Source: Paracoccaceae bacterium
Lineage (GTDB): Bacteria; Pseudomonadota; Alphaproteobacteria; Rhodobacterales; Rhodobacteraceae
Assembly (NCBI GenBank): GCA_024742705.1
Contig: JANSXZ010000001.1
Span: 62,001-126,000 of the forward strand
Reading direction: 5' to 3'
Length of the DNA: 64,000 nucleotides
Part shown: positions 24,204-35,470 of the stretch, piece by piece
Layout of the letters: every line of letters starts with the position of its first letter
How positions within the stretch are numbered: position 1 is the first letter of the stretch
The notes under the pieces: generated by a model
Seen by the model: only the letters and a program-made list of their open reading frames with translations
Told to the model about the DNA's origin: nothing
The model's database searches: none
Translations under genes and position numbers: made by a program

Positions 24204-25703
24204 TCACAGGTCCATCAACAGGCGGCGTGGATCCTCCAGCGCTTCCTTGACCCGCACAAGGAAGGTGACGGCGCCCTTGCCGTCGACGATGCGATGGTCG
24301 TAGCTGAGCGCGAGATACATCATCGGACGGATCTTGATTTCGCCGTTGATCGCCATCGGGCGGTCCTGGATCTTGTGCATGCCGAGGATCCCGGATTGCG
24401 GCGGGTTCAGGATCGGCGACGACATCAACGAGCCGTAGACACCGCCATTGGAGATGGTGAAGGTGCCGCCCTGCATTTCCGCCATGGAAAGCTTGCCGTC
24501 GCGGGCGCGTTTGCCTTTCTCCGAGATCGCCTTTTCGATGGCGGCAAACGACATCGCATCGGCATCGCGGATCACCGGCACGACCAGGCCCGTCGGGGTG
24601 CCGGCGGCGACACCCATGTGCACGAAGTTCTTGTACACGATGTCCGTGCCATCGATTTCGGCGTTGACCTCGGGCACTTCCTTCAGCGCGTGGCAGCAGG
24701 CCTTGGTGAAAAACGACATGAAGCCGAGCCGCACACCGTGCTTCTTTTCAAAGGCGTCCTTGTACTGATTGCGCAGCGCCATCACCTCGGTCATGTCGAC
24801 CTCGTTGTAGGTGGTGAGCATGGCCGCGGTGTTCTGGCTGTCCTTCAGGCGCTTGGCGATGGTCTGACGCAAGCGGGTCATCTTGACGCGTTCCTCGCGG
24901 GCGGCGTCATCGGCGGGGACGGGCGCGCGGGGCGCGGCCGCAGGCGCGGCGGCGGGCGGCGTGGCGAGGGCTTTCATCACGTCCTCTTTCATGATGCGGC
25001 CGTCACGTCCGGTGCCCTTGACCGATTGCGGATCGAGCCCGGCAGCCGCCATCGCGCGGTTTGCGGAAGGTGCGTTTTCGACATCCCTGGCCTGTGCCGG
25101 CGCCGCGGGCGCTTCGGCCGGGGCCTGACCGGCGGCCGGGGCCCCCGCGGCGCCCGAAATCACCGCCAGCCTGGCCTTGGCGTCGACGGTGCTGCCTTCG
25201 GGGGCAAGGATTTCAGCCAGAACACCCGACGCGGGGCTGGGCACTTCGACGCTGACCTTGTGGGTTTCCAGCTCGCACAGCATTTCGTCCTGGGCGACGG
25301 TGTCGCCCACGGCCTTGAACCAGGTGCTGACGGTTGCCTCGGACACCGATTCGCCCAAGGTGGGAACCATCACATCGGTTGTCGCATCGGTTTCGGCGGC
25401 GGGCGCGGGGGCGGGTTTGGCCGCGCCGGATCCGGCCTTGTCGGCGGCGGGGGCAGCAGCGCCCGCGCCTTCGGAAATGGTGGCGAGCAGGGCGTTGACC
25501 CCGACGGTCTCGCCTTCGGCGGCAACGATTTCGCCCATGGTTCCGGCCATCGGGCTGGGCACTTCGACGGTGACCTTGTCGGTTTCCAGCTCGCACAGCA
25601 TTTCGTCGACCGCGACCGCGTCCCCCGGTTTCTTGAACCAGGTGGCGACGGTCGCCTCGGTGACGGATTCGCCCAGCGTGGGCACACGGACTTCGGTTGT
25701 CAT
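24204..25703 (-). CDS. sucB: Dihydrolipoyl succinyltransferase (E2 of 2-oxoglutarate dehydrogenase), two lipoyl domains
   Basis: E2 core of the 2-oxoglutarate dehydrogenase complex, 499 residues. There are two tandem lipoyl domains, at residues ~1-78 (lipoyl Lys-43 in ETDKV) and ~110-186 (Lys-149 in ETHKV), each followed by an Ala/Pro linker. A subunit-binding domain is near residues 215-255 ([20 protein letters not shown]), and the catalytic domain ends with [15 protein letters not shown] (His/Asp active site). The Asp next to the second lipoyl Lys is His-148, an odd change. The ATG overlaps the sucA stop (ATGA). Confidence 0.95.
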   Translation of the reverse strand: MTTEVRVPTLGESVTEATVATWFKKPGDAVAVDEMLCELETDKVTVEVPSPMAGTMGEIVAAEGETVGVNALLATISEGAGAAAPAADKAGSGAAKPAPAPAAETDATTDVMVPTLGESVSEATVSTWFKAVGDTVAQDEMLCELETHKVSVEVPSPASGVLAEILAPEGSTVDAKARLAVISGAAGAPAAGQAPAEAPAAPAQARDVENAPSANRAMAAAGLDPQSVKGTGRDGRIMKEDVMKALATPPAAAPAAAPRAPVPADDAAREERVKMTRLRQTIAKRLKDSQNTAAMLTTYNEVDMTEVMALRNQYKDAFEKKHGVRLGFMSFFTKACCHALKEVPEVNAEIDGTDIVYKNFVHMGVAAGTPTGLVVPVIRDADAMSFAAIEKAISEKGKRARDGKLSMAEMQGGTFTISNGGVYGSLMSSPILNPPQSGILGMHKIQDRPMAINGEIKIRPMMYLALSYDHRIVDGKGAVTFLVRVKEALEDPRRLLMDL

Positions 25704-28678
25704 TTCGGATTTCCTTCGATCGTCAGCGCCTCGTTCACGAGGGCCGCTTGTTGTGCTTTGTGCTGGCTGGCGAGCCCGGTCGCGGGCGAGGCCGAGGTGG
25801 CGCGGCCGACATAAACCGGCCGTTTGTGCGTGGCGTCGATGCGCCCCAGCACCCATTCGATATTGGGTTCGATGAACTGCCATGCGCCCTGGTTCTTGGG
25901 CTCTTCCTGGCACCAGATCACCTGGGCGTCCTTGAACCGCTCAAGCTCTTTCACCAGGCTGAGCGCCGGGAACGGATAGAACTGTTCGACACGCAGCAGG
26001 TAGATGTCGTCGATGCCGCGCGCGTCGCGTTCCTCAAGCAGATCATAGTACACCTTGCCCGAACACATCACCACACGGCGGATCTTGTCGTCGGCCACCA
26101 GCTGGGTGTCGGAATTGCCCTTTTGCGCATCGTCCCACAAGACGCGGTGGAACGAAGATCCGGTCGTGAAATCCGCGGCTTCGCTGATTGCCAGCTTGTG
26201 GCGCAGCAGCGATTTCGGCGTGACCAGGATCAGCGGCTTGCGATAGCTGCGGTGCAGCTGCCGGCGCAGGATGTGGAAGTAATTGGCCGGCGTGGTGCAA
26301 TTGGCCACGATCCAGTTGTCCTGGCCGCACATCTGCAGGAAGCGTTCCAGCCGCGCGGACGAATGTTCGGGGCCCTGGCCCTCGAACCCGTGCGGCAGCA
26401 GGCAAACCAGGCCGGACATGCGCAACCACTTGCTTTCGCCCGAGCTTATGAACTGATCGAACATGATCTGCGCGCCATTGGCGAAATCGCCGAACTGCGC
26501 CTCCCAGAGCACGAGGGCGTTGGGTTCGGCCAGCGAATAGCCGTATTCGAAGCCCAGCACCGCGTATTCCGACAGCATCGAGTCGATGACTTCGTATTGC
26601 GCCTGTCCCGACCGGATGTTGTTGAGCGGATAGTAACGCTCTTCCGTGTCCTGGTTGACGATGCCGGAATGGCGCTGGCTGAAGGTGCCGCGGGTCGCGT
26701 CCTGCCCCGAAAGGCGCACGGGATAGCCTTCGGTCAGCAGCGAACCGAAGGCCATCGCCTCGGCTGTTGCCCAGTCGAAGCCCTTGCCCTTGCTGAACAT
26801 TTCAGACTTGCTTTCCAGCAGGCGCATCACCGTCTTGTGGGCCGGGAAGCCGTCGGGCAGGCGGGTCAGCGCCGCGCCGACTTGTGACATCGTGGCCGGG
26901 TCGATCGAGGTCTTGCCGCGCTGGTACTTGCCATGCTTTTGCTTGTCGAGATGCGACCAGCGCCCGTCGAGCCAGTCGGCCTTGTTGGGGCGGTACTCCT
27001 TGCCGGCCTCGAATTCCTCGTTCATGTGCGCCTGAAACGCCGCCTTCATGTCCTCGATCTCGCCCTCGGGGATCAGGCCATCCTTGACCAGACGTTCGGT
27101 ATAGAGCGACAGCGTGGTCTTTTGCTTCTTGATCTTCTTGTACATCAGCGGGTTGGTGAACATCGGCTCATCGCCTTCGTTGTGACCGAACCGGCGATAG
27201 CAGAAGATGTCGATGACAACGTCCTTGTGGAACTTCTGACGAAATTCCGTGGCCACCTTGGCGGCATGCACCACAGCTTCGGGATCGTCGCCGTTGACGT
27301 GAAAGATCGGCGCCTCGACCATCAGGGCGATGTCGGTGGGATAGGGCGACGACCGGCTGAAATGCGGCGCCGTGGTAAACCCGATCTGGTTGTTGACCAC
27401 GATATGCATGGTGCCGCCGGTCTTGTGGCCCTTCAGCCCCGACAGGCCAAAGCCTTCGGCCACGACGCCCTGGCCGGCAAAGGCCGCATCGCCGTGCAGC
27501 AGGATGGGCAGAACCGCGATGCGCTCGTGATCGCTCATCTGATCCTGTTTGGCGCGGGCCTTGCCCAGAACAACCGGGTTCACCGCTTCCAGGTGCGACG
27601 GGTTCGCCGTCAGCGACAGGTGCACCGAATTGCCGTCGAATTCCCGGTCTGAAGAGGCGCCCAGATGGTATTTCACATCGCCCGATCCATCGACGTCTTC
27701 GGGTTTGAAGCTGCCGCCCTGGAATTCGTTGAAGATCGCGCGATAGGGTTTTTCCATCACGTTGGCCAAAACTGAAAGGCGGCCGCGGTGCGGCATGCCG
27801 ATGGTGATCTCCTTGACGCCAAGAGCACCGCCGCGCTTGATGATCTGCTCCATTGCGGGGATCAGGCTTTCGCCGCCATCGAGGCCAAAGCGTTTGGTTC
27901 CCATGTACTTGACGTGCAGGAACTTCTCAAAGCCCTCGGCCTTGACCATCGAATTCAGAATTGCTTTGCGCCCCTCGCGGGTAAACTGCACTTCCTTGCC
28001 GAACCCTTCGATGCGCTCTTTCAGCCAACCGGCTTCTTCGGGGTTGGAAATGTGCATGTACTGCAAGGCGAAGGTGCCGCAATAGGTGCGTTTGACGATC
28101 TCCACGATCTGGCGCATCGACGCAACCTGAAGCCCCAGCACGTTGTCGATGAAGATCGGGCGATCCATGTCGGCATCGGTAAATCCGTAGCTGCGCGGAT
28201 CCAGTTCGGGGTGCGGCGTCTGTTCGCGCATGCCCAGCGGATCGAGATCGGCCACCAGATGGCCGCGGATGCGGTAGGCGCGGATCAGCATCAGCGCGCG
28301 GATACTGTCGAGCACGGCGCGTTTGATCTGGTCTTCCGAAATCTTGACAGCGGCCTCGCCCGCCTTGCCCGCGATCTTGGCGGCGACGGCGCGGGTTTCG
28401 GCGGCGGGTACATCGGCGCCCCAGTCGCCGGTCAGCGCCGCGGTCAGATCGTCATCGGGTGTCGGGGGCCAGTCCTTGCGCGCCCAGGAAGGCCCCTTGG
28501 CCTCGGCCTTCACCTCGATTTCGGCATCGCCCAGTTGCCGGAAGAATTCGGCCCATGCCGCGTCGACCGCATTGGGATCGCCCGCGTATTGCGCATAGAG
28601 TTGTTCGAGGTATTCCGCGTTGTGCCCCTGCATGAAGCTGGAGGCGTGGAAAACGTCGTTGGGCGTGTGTTCGGTCAT
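25700..28678 (-). CDS. sucA: 2-oxoglutarate dehydrogenase E1
   Basis: E1 decarboxylates 2-oxoglutarate with thiamine diphosphate. The 992-residue protein has the expected size. Its motifs include the N-terminal E2-binding start ([20 protein letters not shown]), [14 protein letters not shown] near residue 300, the ThDP site [16 protein letters not shown] near 395, and [17 protein letters not shown] near 500. [14 protein letters not shown], a recognised E1 segment, is near 660. ATG 28678 was chosen because the conserved opening starts there. It is followed by sucB with a 4-nt overlap and preceded by sucD 83 bp upstream. Confidence 0.96.
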   Translation of the reverse strand: MTEHTPNDVFHASSFMQGHNAEYLEQLYAQYAGDPNAVDAAWAEFFRQLGDAEIEVKAEAKGPSWARKDWPPTPDDDLTAALTGDWGADVPAAETRAVAAKIAGKAGEAAVKISEDQIKRAVLDSIRALMLIRAYRIRGHLVADLDPLGMREQTPHPELDPRSYGFTDADMDRPIFIDNVLGLQVASMRQIVEIVKRTYCGTFALQYMHISNPEEAGWLKERIEGFGKEVQFTREGRKAILNSMVKAEGFEKFLHVKYMGTKRFGLDGGESLIPAMEQIIKRGGALGVKEITIGMPHRGRLSVLANVMEKPYRAIFNEFQGGSFKPEDVDGSGDVKYHLGASSDREFDGNSVHLSLTANPSHLEAVNPVVLGKARAKQDQMSDHERIAVLPILLHGDAAFAGQGVVAEGFGLSGLKGHKTGGTMHIVVNNQIGFTTAPHFSRSSPYPTDIALMVEAPIFHVNGDDPEAVVHAAKVATEFRQKFHKDVVIDIFCYRRFGHNEGDEPMFTNPLMYKKIKKQKTTLSLYTERLVKDGLIPEGEIEDMKAAFQAHMNEEFEAGKEYRPNKADWLDGRWSHLDKQKHGKYQRGKTSIDPATMSQVGAALTRLPDGFPAHKTVMRLLESKSEMFSKGKGFDWATAEAMAFGSLLTEGYPVRLSGQDATRGTFSQRHSGIVNQDTEERYYPLNNIRSGQAQYEVIDSMLSEYAVLGFEYGYSLAEPNALVLWEAQFGDFANGAQIMFDQFISSGESKWLRMSGLVCLLPHGFEGQGPEHSSARLERFLQMCGQDNWIVANCTTPANYFHILRRQLHRSYRKPLILVTPKSLLRHKLAISEAADFTTGSSFHRVLWDDAQKGNSDTQLVADDKIRRVVMCSGKVYYDLLEERDARGIDDIYLLRVEQFYPFPALSLVKELERFKDAQVIWCQEEPKNQGAWQFIEPNIEWVLGRIDATHKRPVYVGRATSASPATGLASQHKAQQAALVNEALTIEGNPK

Positions 28679-28761
28679 GGTATGTGCCTCTTCGGAGATC
28701 ACGTTTCTGTTGGTGCGCCCGGGCCGGGGGTGCGCCACGGCCCGGACGGTTGCCGCCGGGA

Positions 28762-29649
28762 TCAGCCTTTGGCGATGGCGGCCAGAACCGCCTCGCCCAG
28801 GGTCGCGGGGCTGTCGGCCACAACGATGCCGGCGGATTTCATCGCTTCGATCTTGCTTTCCGCGTCGCCCTTGCCGCCGGCGACGATCGCGCCGGCATGG
28901 CCCATGCGGCGGCCCGGAGGCGCGGTGCGCCCGGCGATGAAGCCGGCTGTCGGCTTCCAGCGGCCCTTCGTGCGCTCGTCGGCCAGGAATTGCGCGGCTT
29001 CCTCTTCGGCGGATCCGCCGATTTCACCGATCATGATGATGCTGGTGGTTTCCTCGTCCGCAAGGAACCATTCCAGCACGTCGATATGTTCGGTGCCCTT
29101 GATCGGGTCGCCGCCGATGCCCACCGCCGTGGATTGGCCCAGGCCGCTGTCCGAGGTCTGCTTGACCGCTTCGTAGGTCAGAGTGCCCGACCGCGAGACA
29201 ACGCCGACGGATCCGCGTTTGTGGATATGGCCGGGCATGATGCCGATCTTGCAGGCGTCGGGGGTGATGACGCCGGGGCAGTTCGGCCCGATCAGCCGGC
29301 TGGACGATCCCTCAAGCGCGCGTTTGACGCGCATCATGTCCAGAACCGGGATGCCTTCGGTGATGCAGATGATCACCTCCATCTCGGCATCGATCGCTTC
29401 CAGTATGGAATCGGCGGCAAAGGGCGGCGGCACATAGATCACGCTGGCATTGGCTTCGGTGACGTGCCGGGCCTCGTGGACGGAATTGAACACCGGCAGG
29501 TCCAGATGGGTCTGGCCGCCTTTGCCAGGGGTCACGCCGCCAACCATCTTGGTGCCATAGGCGATGGCCTGTTCGGTGTGGAACGTGCCCTGTGAGCCGG
29601 TCAGCCCCTGGCAGATGACTTTGGTGTTTTCGTCGATCAATACGGCCAT
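28762..29649 (-). CDS. sucD: Succinyl-CoA synthetase alpha subunit
   Basis: The alpha subunit binds CoA and carries the phosphohistidine. The product has 295 residues. It starts [21 protein letters not shown] (CoA-binding Rossmann motif), continues [20 protein letters not shown], and has the active-site His in [17 protein letters not shown] near residue 250. The ATG at 29649 lies 8 bp after the stop of the upstream lipoprotein gene. Unusually, sucC and sucD are separated by two lipoprotein genes. Confidence 0.96.
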   Translation of the reverse strand: MAVLIDENTKVICQGLTGSQGTFHTEQAIAYGTKMVGGVTPGKGGQTHLDLPVFNSVHEARHVTEANASVIYVPPPFAADSILEAIDAEMEVIICITEGIPVLDMMRVKRALEGSSSRLIGPNCPGVITPDACKIGIMPGHIHKRGSVGVVSRSGTLTYEAVKQTSDSGLGQSTAVGIGGDPIKGTEHIDVLEWFLADEETTSIIMIGEIGGSAEEEAAQFLADERTKGRWKPTAGFIAGRTAPPGRRMGHAGAIVAGGKGDAESKIEAMKSAGIVVADSPATLGEAVLAAIAKG

Positions 29650-29657
29650 TTTAGGCG

Positions 29658-30305
29658 TCACTCCTTGGTCTGGTATCTGGATCGGTCGGGGCGGAAGGCG
29701 ATCAGCCCGTATCCGTAAAAGCGGCTGCCCAACGCGGTGCGCTGGGTGGCGATGATGGCCGGGTCGGGCAGGGCGACCAGCCAGGCGTCTTCGGTGCGCC
29801 GCGGCGCGCGGTCGCGCGGCATCTGGCGGGCGGCGGGAAAGCGGTGGGCCATCCAGTCGCGAAACAGTTCGGTCTGGCCGGTGCGGGCGGCGGCGCGCAC
29901 CATGCACATGTCTTCGGTCAACGCGACCGCGGGGCGGCGATCGTCGACCAAGAACAACTGACCACGCCCCGTGCGGGCCGGGCCCGTGGGCACATAGCCG
30001 AGGTCACGCAGCATCGCGCGGGTGGCCGTGCGCCCCGCAGGTCCGTCGATGCAGACGGTTTCGAACATCGACAGCAGTTGGCGCGGCGACGATTTCGGCA
30101 CGGCGTTCCACGGCGCAAGGTTGGCCAATTCCGCCTTGTCGGGGGTGATGTCGCAGCCCGCCAGGACGACGGTGCAGGCCGCGGCCAGCGGCAACTGCCA
30201 GCCCGGAAGGCGCCGTTCCGCACCCGTGCCCCGGGCAGGCCAACCGGCCCGCGCCGGGTGGTGCGGCTGTGCGGCGGCGGCCTTCTGTGCGGTCCGGCCG
30301 GCCAT
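29658..30305 (-). CDS. Conserved-looking lipoprotein between sucC and sucD
   Basis: A 215-residue protein with a basic N-terminus of about 40 residues and a hydrophobic segment with lipobox ([14 protein letters not shown], Cys near residue 51), then a soluble domain. The lipobox suggests anchoring to the periplasmic side or outer membrane. Residues [20 protein letters not shown] and [17 protein letters not shown] form the C-terminus. I do not recognise the fold. The start ATG 30305 overlaps the stop of the next upstream small lipoprotein gene by one base. A shorter start closer to the signal is possible. Confidence 0.65.
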   Translation of the reverse strand: MAGRTAQKAAAAQPHHPARAGWPARGTGAERRLPGWQLPLAAACTVVLAGCDITPDKAELANLAPWNAVPKSSPRQLLSMFETVCIDGPAGRTATRAMLRDLGYVPTGPARTGRGQLFLVDDRRPAVALTEDMCMVRAAARTGQTELFRDWMAHRFPAARQMPRDRAPRRTEDAWLVALPDPAIIATQRTALGSRFYGYGLIAFRPDRSRYQTKE

Positions 30306-30514
30306 CAGCCGCCCACCACGCGGATGGGCGCGCCGCCCGGCCCGCAGTTCAGGTCTTGGGCGCGGTCCGCACGCATGTATTGCTGGCCGATAGATGACAG
30401 GTTGGTGCAGGTCCAGGCCCCGCCCGCGGCACCGATGAACAACCCGCAACCGGCCGGCAGGGACAGCAGCGCCACCATAGCGGCGAGGCGGAGATATCGG
30501 CGGGACATGAACAT
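30305..30514 (-). CDS. Small lipoprotein between sucC and sucD
   Basis: A 69-residue protein (start ATG 30514, with AAAGG upstream; ATG 30508 also possible). Its signal peptide MSRRYLRLAAMVALLSLPAGC ends in the lipobox LPAGC. The mature part is short: GLFIGAAGGAWTCTNLSSIG, then a helix and a Cys/Gly-rich tail. No family is recognised. It is coupled to the next lipoprotein gene by a one-base TGATG overlap. Confidence 0.65.
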   Translation of the reverse strand: MFMSRRYLRLAAMVALLSLPAGCGLFIGAAGGAWTCTNLSSIGQQYMRADRAQDLNCGPGGAPIRVVGG

Positions 30515-30590
30515 AGGCTGACCTTTCAAAGCGATCCGACAGGCGGCGAGGGGTGGACGCCGGGCACGCCCGGACCCGGTGCGTGGGGGT

Positions 30591-30610
30591 GGGCGACCGA
30601 TGCGTCGCCC
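30591..30610 (-). other. Stem-loop between sucC and the lipoprotein genes
   Basis: A perfect 7-bp stem (GGGCGAC / GTCGCCC) with a 6-nt loop lies 13 bp beyond the sucC stop. It has no T-run, so it may be a processing site or a weak attenuator in the sucC-lipoprotein-sucD transcript. Confidence 0.4.
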
Positions 30611-30622
30611 GCCCGCCCGGTG

Positions 30623-31816
30623 TCAGCCCTTGACGGCCTGAACGATCTTTTGCGCGCCGTCCTTAAGATCATCGGCGGCAATCACGTCGAGCCCGGACGA
30701 GTTGATGATCTCCTTGCCCTGTTCGACATTCGTGCCTTCCAGGCGCACCACCAGGGGCACCTGCAATCCGACCTCGCGCACAGCGGCAACCACACCTTCG
30801 GCGATCACATCACAGCGCATGATCCCGCCGAAGATGTTGACGAGAATGCCTTTGACGTTCGGATCCGAGGTGATGATCTTGAAGGCTTCGGTGACCTTTT
30901 CCTTGGTCGCGCCGCCGCCAACATCCAGAAAGTTGGCGGGTTCGGCGCCGTACAGCTTGATGATGTCCATCGTCGCCATCGCCAGGCCCGCGCCGTTCAC
31001 CATGCAGCCGATTTCGCCGTCGAGCGCGATATAGTTCAGATCGTATTTCGAAGCGGCCAGTTCCTTGGCATCTTCCTCGGTTTCGTCGCGCAGTTCGCTG
31101 ATGTCGGCGTGGCGGTAGATCGCGTTGCCGTCGAACGATACCTTGGCATCCAGCACCTTCAGATCGCCGCCATCGGTCACGATCAGCGGGTTGATTTCCA
31201 GCATCTCCATGTCTTTTTCGGTGAAGGCCCTGTAGAGCAGCCCCATCAGGGCGACGCATTGCTTGACCTGCTTGCCTTCCAGACCGAGGGCAAATGCGAC
31301 GCGGCGGCCGTGAAACGGCTGATAGCCGGCGGCGGGATCGACGCTGAACGACAGGATCTTCTCGGGCGTGGCGGCGGCAACCTCTTCGATGTCCATACCA
31401 CCTTCGGTCGAACACACGAAGGAGATGCGGCTGGTCTGGCGGTCGACCAGCAGCGCAAGGTACATTTCCGTTTCGATGCCGGACCCGTCTTCGATGTAGA
31501 TGCGGTTGACCTGCTTGCCGGCCGGGCCGGTCTGATGCGTGACCAGCGTGCGGCCCAGCATGCGCTTGGCCTCGGCGGCGGCCTCTTCGACCGATTTGGC
31601 CAGGCGCACGCCGCCTTTTTCACCGGCATCGGCCTCCTTGAACGATCCCTTGCCGCGGCCGCCGGCGTGTATCTGCGCCTTGACGACCCACAGCGGGCCG
31701 TCCATTTCGCCCGCGGCGGTCTTGGCGTCTTCGGCGCGCAGAACGACGCGCCCGTCCGACACCGGCGCCCCGTAGCTGCGAAGAAGCGCCTTGGCCTGGT
31801 ATTCATGGATGTTCAT
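30623..31816 (-). CDS. sucC: ADP-forming succinyl-CoA synthetase beta subunit
   Basis: The beta subunit has an ATP-grasp fold and determines nucleotide use. The 397-residue product starts [19 protein letters not shown] and has the ATP-grasp landmarks [15 protein letters not shown] (residues ~45-60), [19 protein letters not shown] near 200 and the C-terminal [14 protein letters not shown]. All match SucC. The start ATG 31816 fixes the canonical MNIHEYQ. A paired operator (31924-31958) lies 110 bp upstream, and mdh ends in an intrinsic terminator, so sucC probably has its own promoter. Confidence 0.96.
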   Translation of the reverse strand: MNIHEYQAKALLRSYGAPVSDGRVVLRAEDAKTAAGEMDGPLWVVKAQIHAGGRGKGSFKEADAGEKGGVRLAKSVEEAAAEAKRMLGRTLVTHQTGPAGKQVNRIYIEDGSGIETEMYLALLVDRQTSRISFVCSTEGGMDIEEVAAATPEKILSFSVDPAAGYQPFHGRRVAFALGLEGKQVKQCVALMGLLYRAFTEKDMEMLEINPLIVTDGGDLKVLDAKVSFDGNAIYRHADISELRDETEEDAKELAASKYDLNYIALDGEIGCMVNGAGLAMATMDIIKLYGAEPANFLDVGGGATKEKVTEAFKIITSDPNVKGILVNIFGGIMRCDVIAEGVVAAVREVGLQVPLVVRLEGTNVEQGKEIINSSGLDVIAADDLKDGAQKIVQAVKG

Positions 31817-31923
31817 GGAAAACTGTCCCGTGTGACTGCGATTTTTCCCTGTATCGCGTGACTTTCGGGCAGGAGTTAAACGCTTTTTTGACGCAGGCAG
31901 AGGTTTTGGCGGAAAAACCGACA

Positions 31924-31958
31924 TTTGTGATCACAGGGTAAAAAAGTGTGATCACAAA
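31924..31958 (-). promoter_or_regulatory. Paired GTGATCAC operator upstream of sucC
   Basis: TTTGTGATCAC, a 13-bp spacer, then GTGATCACAAA. Each half contains the palindrome TGTGATCACA, and the centres are 21 bp (two helical turns) apart. The same arrangement occurs upstream of sdhC. It lies 110 bp before the sucC ATG. The protein that binds it is not identified. Confidence 0.7.
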
Positions 31959-32029
31959 ATCGCGGGCGGTTTTGCCGATGTTGCGATTCGACGGTGCCTG
32001 ACGGGTGCGGCTTGGCCATGCGGACCGGC

Positions 32030-32066
32030 AAAAACAAAGGGGCGGCCCGCCATCGCGGACCGCCCC
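32030..32066 (-). terminator. Intrinsic terminator of mdh
   Basis: On the minus strand, a 12-bp stem including one G-U pair (GGGGCGGTCCGC / GCGGGCCGCCCC, loop GATG) is followed directly by TTTGTTTTT. This is a textbook Rho-independent terminator 29 bp after the mdh stop. Confidence 0.93.
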
Positions 32067-32094
32067 CGTCAGTCTCCGGCGCAGAGTGCGCGGA

Positions 32095-33177
<1,083 letters not shown>

Positions 33178-33200
33178 TCAGGCAAATCGCGAGGGCGGGG

Positions 33201-33956
33201 ATGCTGACACTTGATTGGGCGTTCTTCGCTCTGGCCGGGCCGGCGGTGGTCTTTGCGGGGGTATCCAAGGCTGGCTTCGGGTCGGGCGCGGCCTTTGCCG
33301 CGGCCGCGATTCTGGCGCTGGCGGTGGAACCGGGGCTGGCGCTGGGGGTGATGCTGCCGCTGCTGATGCTGATCGACGCGGTGACGTTGCGGCCCTATTG
33401 GCGGCGGTGGAGTTGGCCGGACGCGCGGCTGTTGATCCTTGGCGGGGTGCCCGGTGTCGGGCTGGGGGCCGCTCTTTATGCGGTGGCCGACGACGATGTG
33501 ATCCGGCTGCTGATCGGTGCGGTATCGGTTCTGTTCGTGCTGTGGCAGTTCGCGCAATCGCGTGGCCTGGGGCGCGGCGCCGCGCGGCGATTGCCTGATT
33601 GGGTCGGGGCCCTGGCCGGGGCGGTGGCCGGGTTCACCAGCTTTGTCAGTCATGCCGGCGGTCCGCCGGCTGCTGTCTATCTGCTGTCGCAGAAGCTGGG
33701 CAAGACCGAGTATCAGGCCACGACGGTCCTGACATTCTGGGCGCTGAACATCGTGAAGTTCGTGCCCTACGCCTTCCTGGGGCTGTTCACGGCGCAGACC
33801 GCGCTTGCCAATCTTGTGCTGGCGCCCTTTGCGCTGTTCGGCGCGTGGCTGGGGGTGCGCGCGCACAGGTTGGTGCCCGAGAAACTGTTTTTCAGGCTGA
33901 CCTATGTGTTGCTTTTGGCAACCGGCGGCAAACTGATCTGGGACGCGCTGACCTGA
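33201..33956 (+). CDS. TauE/SafE-type sulfite or sulfonate exporter family protein
   Basis: A 251-residue membrane protein with about 7-8 hydrophobic helices in two half repeats (GPAVVFAGVSKAGFGSGAAF and GALAGAVAGFTSFVSHAGGPP). The latter is the TauE signature. Family members are thought to carry organosulfur or other anions. The substrate here is unknown. ATG 33201 was chosen because the first membrane helix starts there (an earlier in-frame start adds a basic tail). It is divergent from mdh with 143 bp between. Confidence 0.82.
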   Translation: MLTLDWAFFALAGPAVVFAGVSKAGFGSGAAFAAAAILALAVEPGLALGVMLPLLMLIDAVTLRPYWRRWSWPDARLLILGGVPGVGLGAALYAVADDDVIRLLIGAVSVLFVLWQFAQSRGLGRGAARRLPDWVGALAGAVAGFTSFVSHAGGPPAAVYLLSQKLGKTEYQATTVLTFWALNIVKFVPYAFLGLFTAQTALANLVLAPFALFGAWLGVRAHRLVPEKLFFRLTYVLLLATGGKLIWDALT

Positions 33957-33973
33957 GCGCGCCCCGTGCCGCA

Positions 33974-34291
33974 TCAGGTGTCGTTGCCGGCCGCTGGCAG
34001 GGCTTCGGCGATTTCTTCGAAGGCCTGGCCGGATGCCATCAGGCAGGTCATCCCGCTGGGCAGCGTGACCGTGATGGTCCATGTGCCGGTTTCATCCGAG
34101 GCAAAGATCTCCATCACCGCGTTGTTCGCGCCCAGCCCGATGCCCTGCCGGGTTTCGCCATAGCCGTCGGCCAGCCGCTGCACCACGATATCACGCGGCC
34201 CGCAGTTGCGCGTGGAACTGGCGTTGGCCGAGGATACGGCGATCAGGCCCATCGTCAGCGCCAGCGCACCGGTCAGTACATTCCGTTTCAT
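33974..34291 (-). CDS. Small secreted protein
   Basis: A 105-residue protein with an N-terminal signal peptide (MKRNVLTGALALTMGLIAVSSANA, cleavage near residue 24). A mature domain of about 80 residues follows (RNCGPRDIVVQRLADGYGET, TGTWTITVTLPSGMTCLMAS). No family is recognised. Two Cys could form a disulfide in the periplasm. It converges on the TauE-like gene and reads away from mcl2. Confidence 0.7.
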   Translation of the reverse strand: MKRNVLTGALALTMGLIAVSSANASSTRNCGPRDIVVQRLADGYGETRQGIGLGANNAVMEIFASDETGTWTITVTLPSGMTCLMASGQAFEEIAEALPAAGNDT

Positions 34292-34606
34292 TGCGTCACC
34301 TTTCCTGTGATCGCCCCGCGCCGCCTTTCAGACAGTCGCAAAAGGCTTGCAATAGGCCAGTGGTCGAGATGCCGGATATACTGCTCGGTCGTGTCATGGC
34401 CCGTTTGACCCGCCCCTGGAGCGACATTCCGCTCCGGCCTCCCACTATAACCCTATGATCCATAAAAGCCGGGTTAACGCGGCGCGCGCGGCACGCCGGA
34501 CCCGCGCGAAGACGCCAAATTCGCTGCGGCGCAGCGCATTGGCGCTTGAACCTTTTGCAAAAAAATGGCCTGTTCCGCGCAACTTTGCGTCGTATTGGAG
34601 AGACTG
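34292..34606. other. 315-bp intergenic region upstream of mcl2
   Basis: No supportable gene is seen. It holds a small GGAGCG/CGCTCC stem-loop (34418-34435) and the perfect palindrome TTTTGCAAAA (34553-34562). A near-miss CtrA-like site (TAAA-N7-TTAAC) is at 34463-34478. It must contain the promoters of the secreted protein (minus) and mcl2 (plus). No -35/-10 pair stands out. Confidence 0.6.
34553..34562. promoter_or_regulatory. TTTTGCAAAA palindrome upstream of mcl2
   Basis: A perfect 10-bp palindrome 45 bp before the mcl2 ATG. Its core TTTGCAAA is the half-site described for the short-chain acyl-CoA regulator PccR (ScfR family) in Rhodobacter sphaeroides. The second half-site at the published 4-bp spacing is absent, so the link is tentative. 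Confidence 0.4.
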
Positions 34607-35464
34607 ATGGACAGCCGCGCCCGCCCCTATCGTTCCGTTCTGTATATACCCGGGTCGAAACCCAGGGCCCTGGACAAGGCGCGCGGGCTGCCTGTGGATG
34701 CGATCATCTTCGATCTTGAAGACGCGGTTACAGCCGACGAAAAGGAAAATGCCCGCGCCACCCTGGCCGACGCGCTGAACACCGGCGGCTATGGCCAGCG
34801 GATGAAAATCATTCGGATCAACGGGTTTGACACCGCATGGGGGCGCGACGACGCCGCCGCCGTGACCGCGATGGATGCCGATGCTGTGCTGTTGCCCAAG
34901 GTGAACGGCCCCGAAGATCTGGATGCGCTGGCCGAGATCACCGGCGATCTGCCGATCTGGGCAATGATGGAGACACCGCGCGGCATGTTGGCCGCAGCAC
35001 AGATTGCCGCGCATCCCCTGCTGGCCGGGATGGTCATGGGCACCAATGATCTGGCCAAGGAAATGGGCACCCGGTTCCGGGCCGACCGTCTGGGGCTGAT
35101 GGCCGGGCTGGGCCTGTGCCTGCTGGCGGCCAAGGCGCATGGCGTGATCGCGGTGGACGGTGTCTACAACGCCTTCAAGGACGAAGAAGGCCTGCGCGCC
35201 GAATGTCTTCAGGGCCGCGACATGGGGTTCGACGGCAAGACGCTGATTCACCCCGCGCAGGTGGATGTGACCAACGCGGCCTTCGCGCCATCGCCGGACG
35301 AGATCGAACTGGCGCGCCGCCAGATCGCCGCTTTTGAGGAAACCGAGGCATCGGGCCAGGGTGTCGCGGTGGTGGACGGCAAGATCGTCGAAAACCTGCA
35401 CGTCGTCACGGCGCGCGAAACATTGTCGAAGGCCGCGATGATCGCTGCCATGCAAACGGAGTAA
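34607..35464 (+). CDS. mcl2: (3S)-malyl-CoA thioesterase
   Basis: This CitE-like enzyme, 285 residues, hydrolyses (3S)-malyl-CoA to malate and CoA at the end of the ethylmalonyl-CoA pathway. The start MDSRARPYRSVLYIPGSKPRALDKARGL, the metal-site segments IIFDLEDAVT and WAMMETPRGML, and VMGTNDLAKE / DGVYNAFKDEEGLRAE match Mcl2 of R. sphaeroides as I remember it. Its neighbours (mch just downstream, TCA genes around) agree. CitE-type lyase activity is the alternative. ATG 34607 follows GGAG; an upstream in-frame start adds an unrelated tail. Confidence 0.88.
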   Translation: MDSRARPYRSVLYIPGSKPRALDKARGLPVDAIIFDLEDAVTADEKENARATLADALNTGGYGQRMKIIRINGFDTAWGRDDAAAVTAMDADAVLLPKVNGPEDLDALAEITGDLPIWAMMETPRGMLAAAQIAAHPLLAGMVMGTNDLAKEMGTRFRADRLGLMAGLGLCLLAAKAHGVIAVDGVYNAFKDEEGLRAECLQGRDMGFDGKTLIHPAQVDVTNAAFAPSPDEIELARRQIAAFEETEASGQGVAVVDGKIVENLHVVTARETLSKAAMIAAMQTE

Positions 35465-35470
35465 CCGGCC

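Noticed and set aside
24078-25814. A plus-strand frame of 578 codons antisense to sucB.
   Set aside because: His/Gly-rich translation with no domain, opposite the clear lipoyl and catalytic motifs of sucB; a GC-skew shadow frame.
31817-32094. A CRP/FNR site reading of the TGTGATCACA motifs upstream of sucC.
   Set aside because: CRP needs TGTGA-N6-TCACA. Here the halves are fused with no 6-bp spacer, and the 21-bp paired form is not a CRP/FNR arrangement.
34463-34478. A second CtrA box (TAAA-N7-TTAAC) upstream of mcl2.
   Set aside because: The left half has a mismatch (TAAA for TTAA) and it is about 130 bp from mcl2. Chance occurrence is likely.
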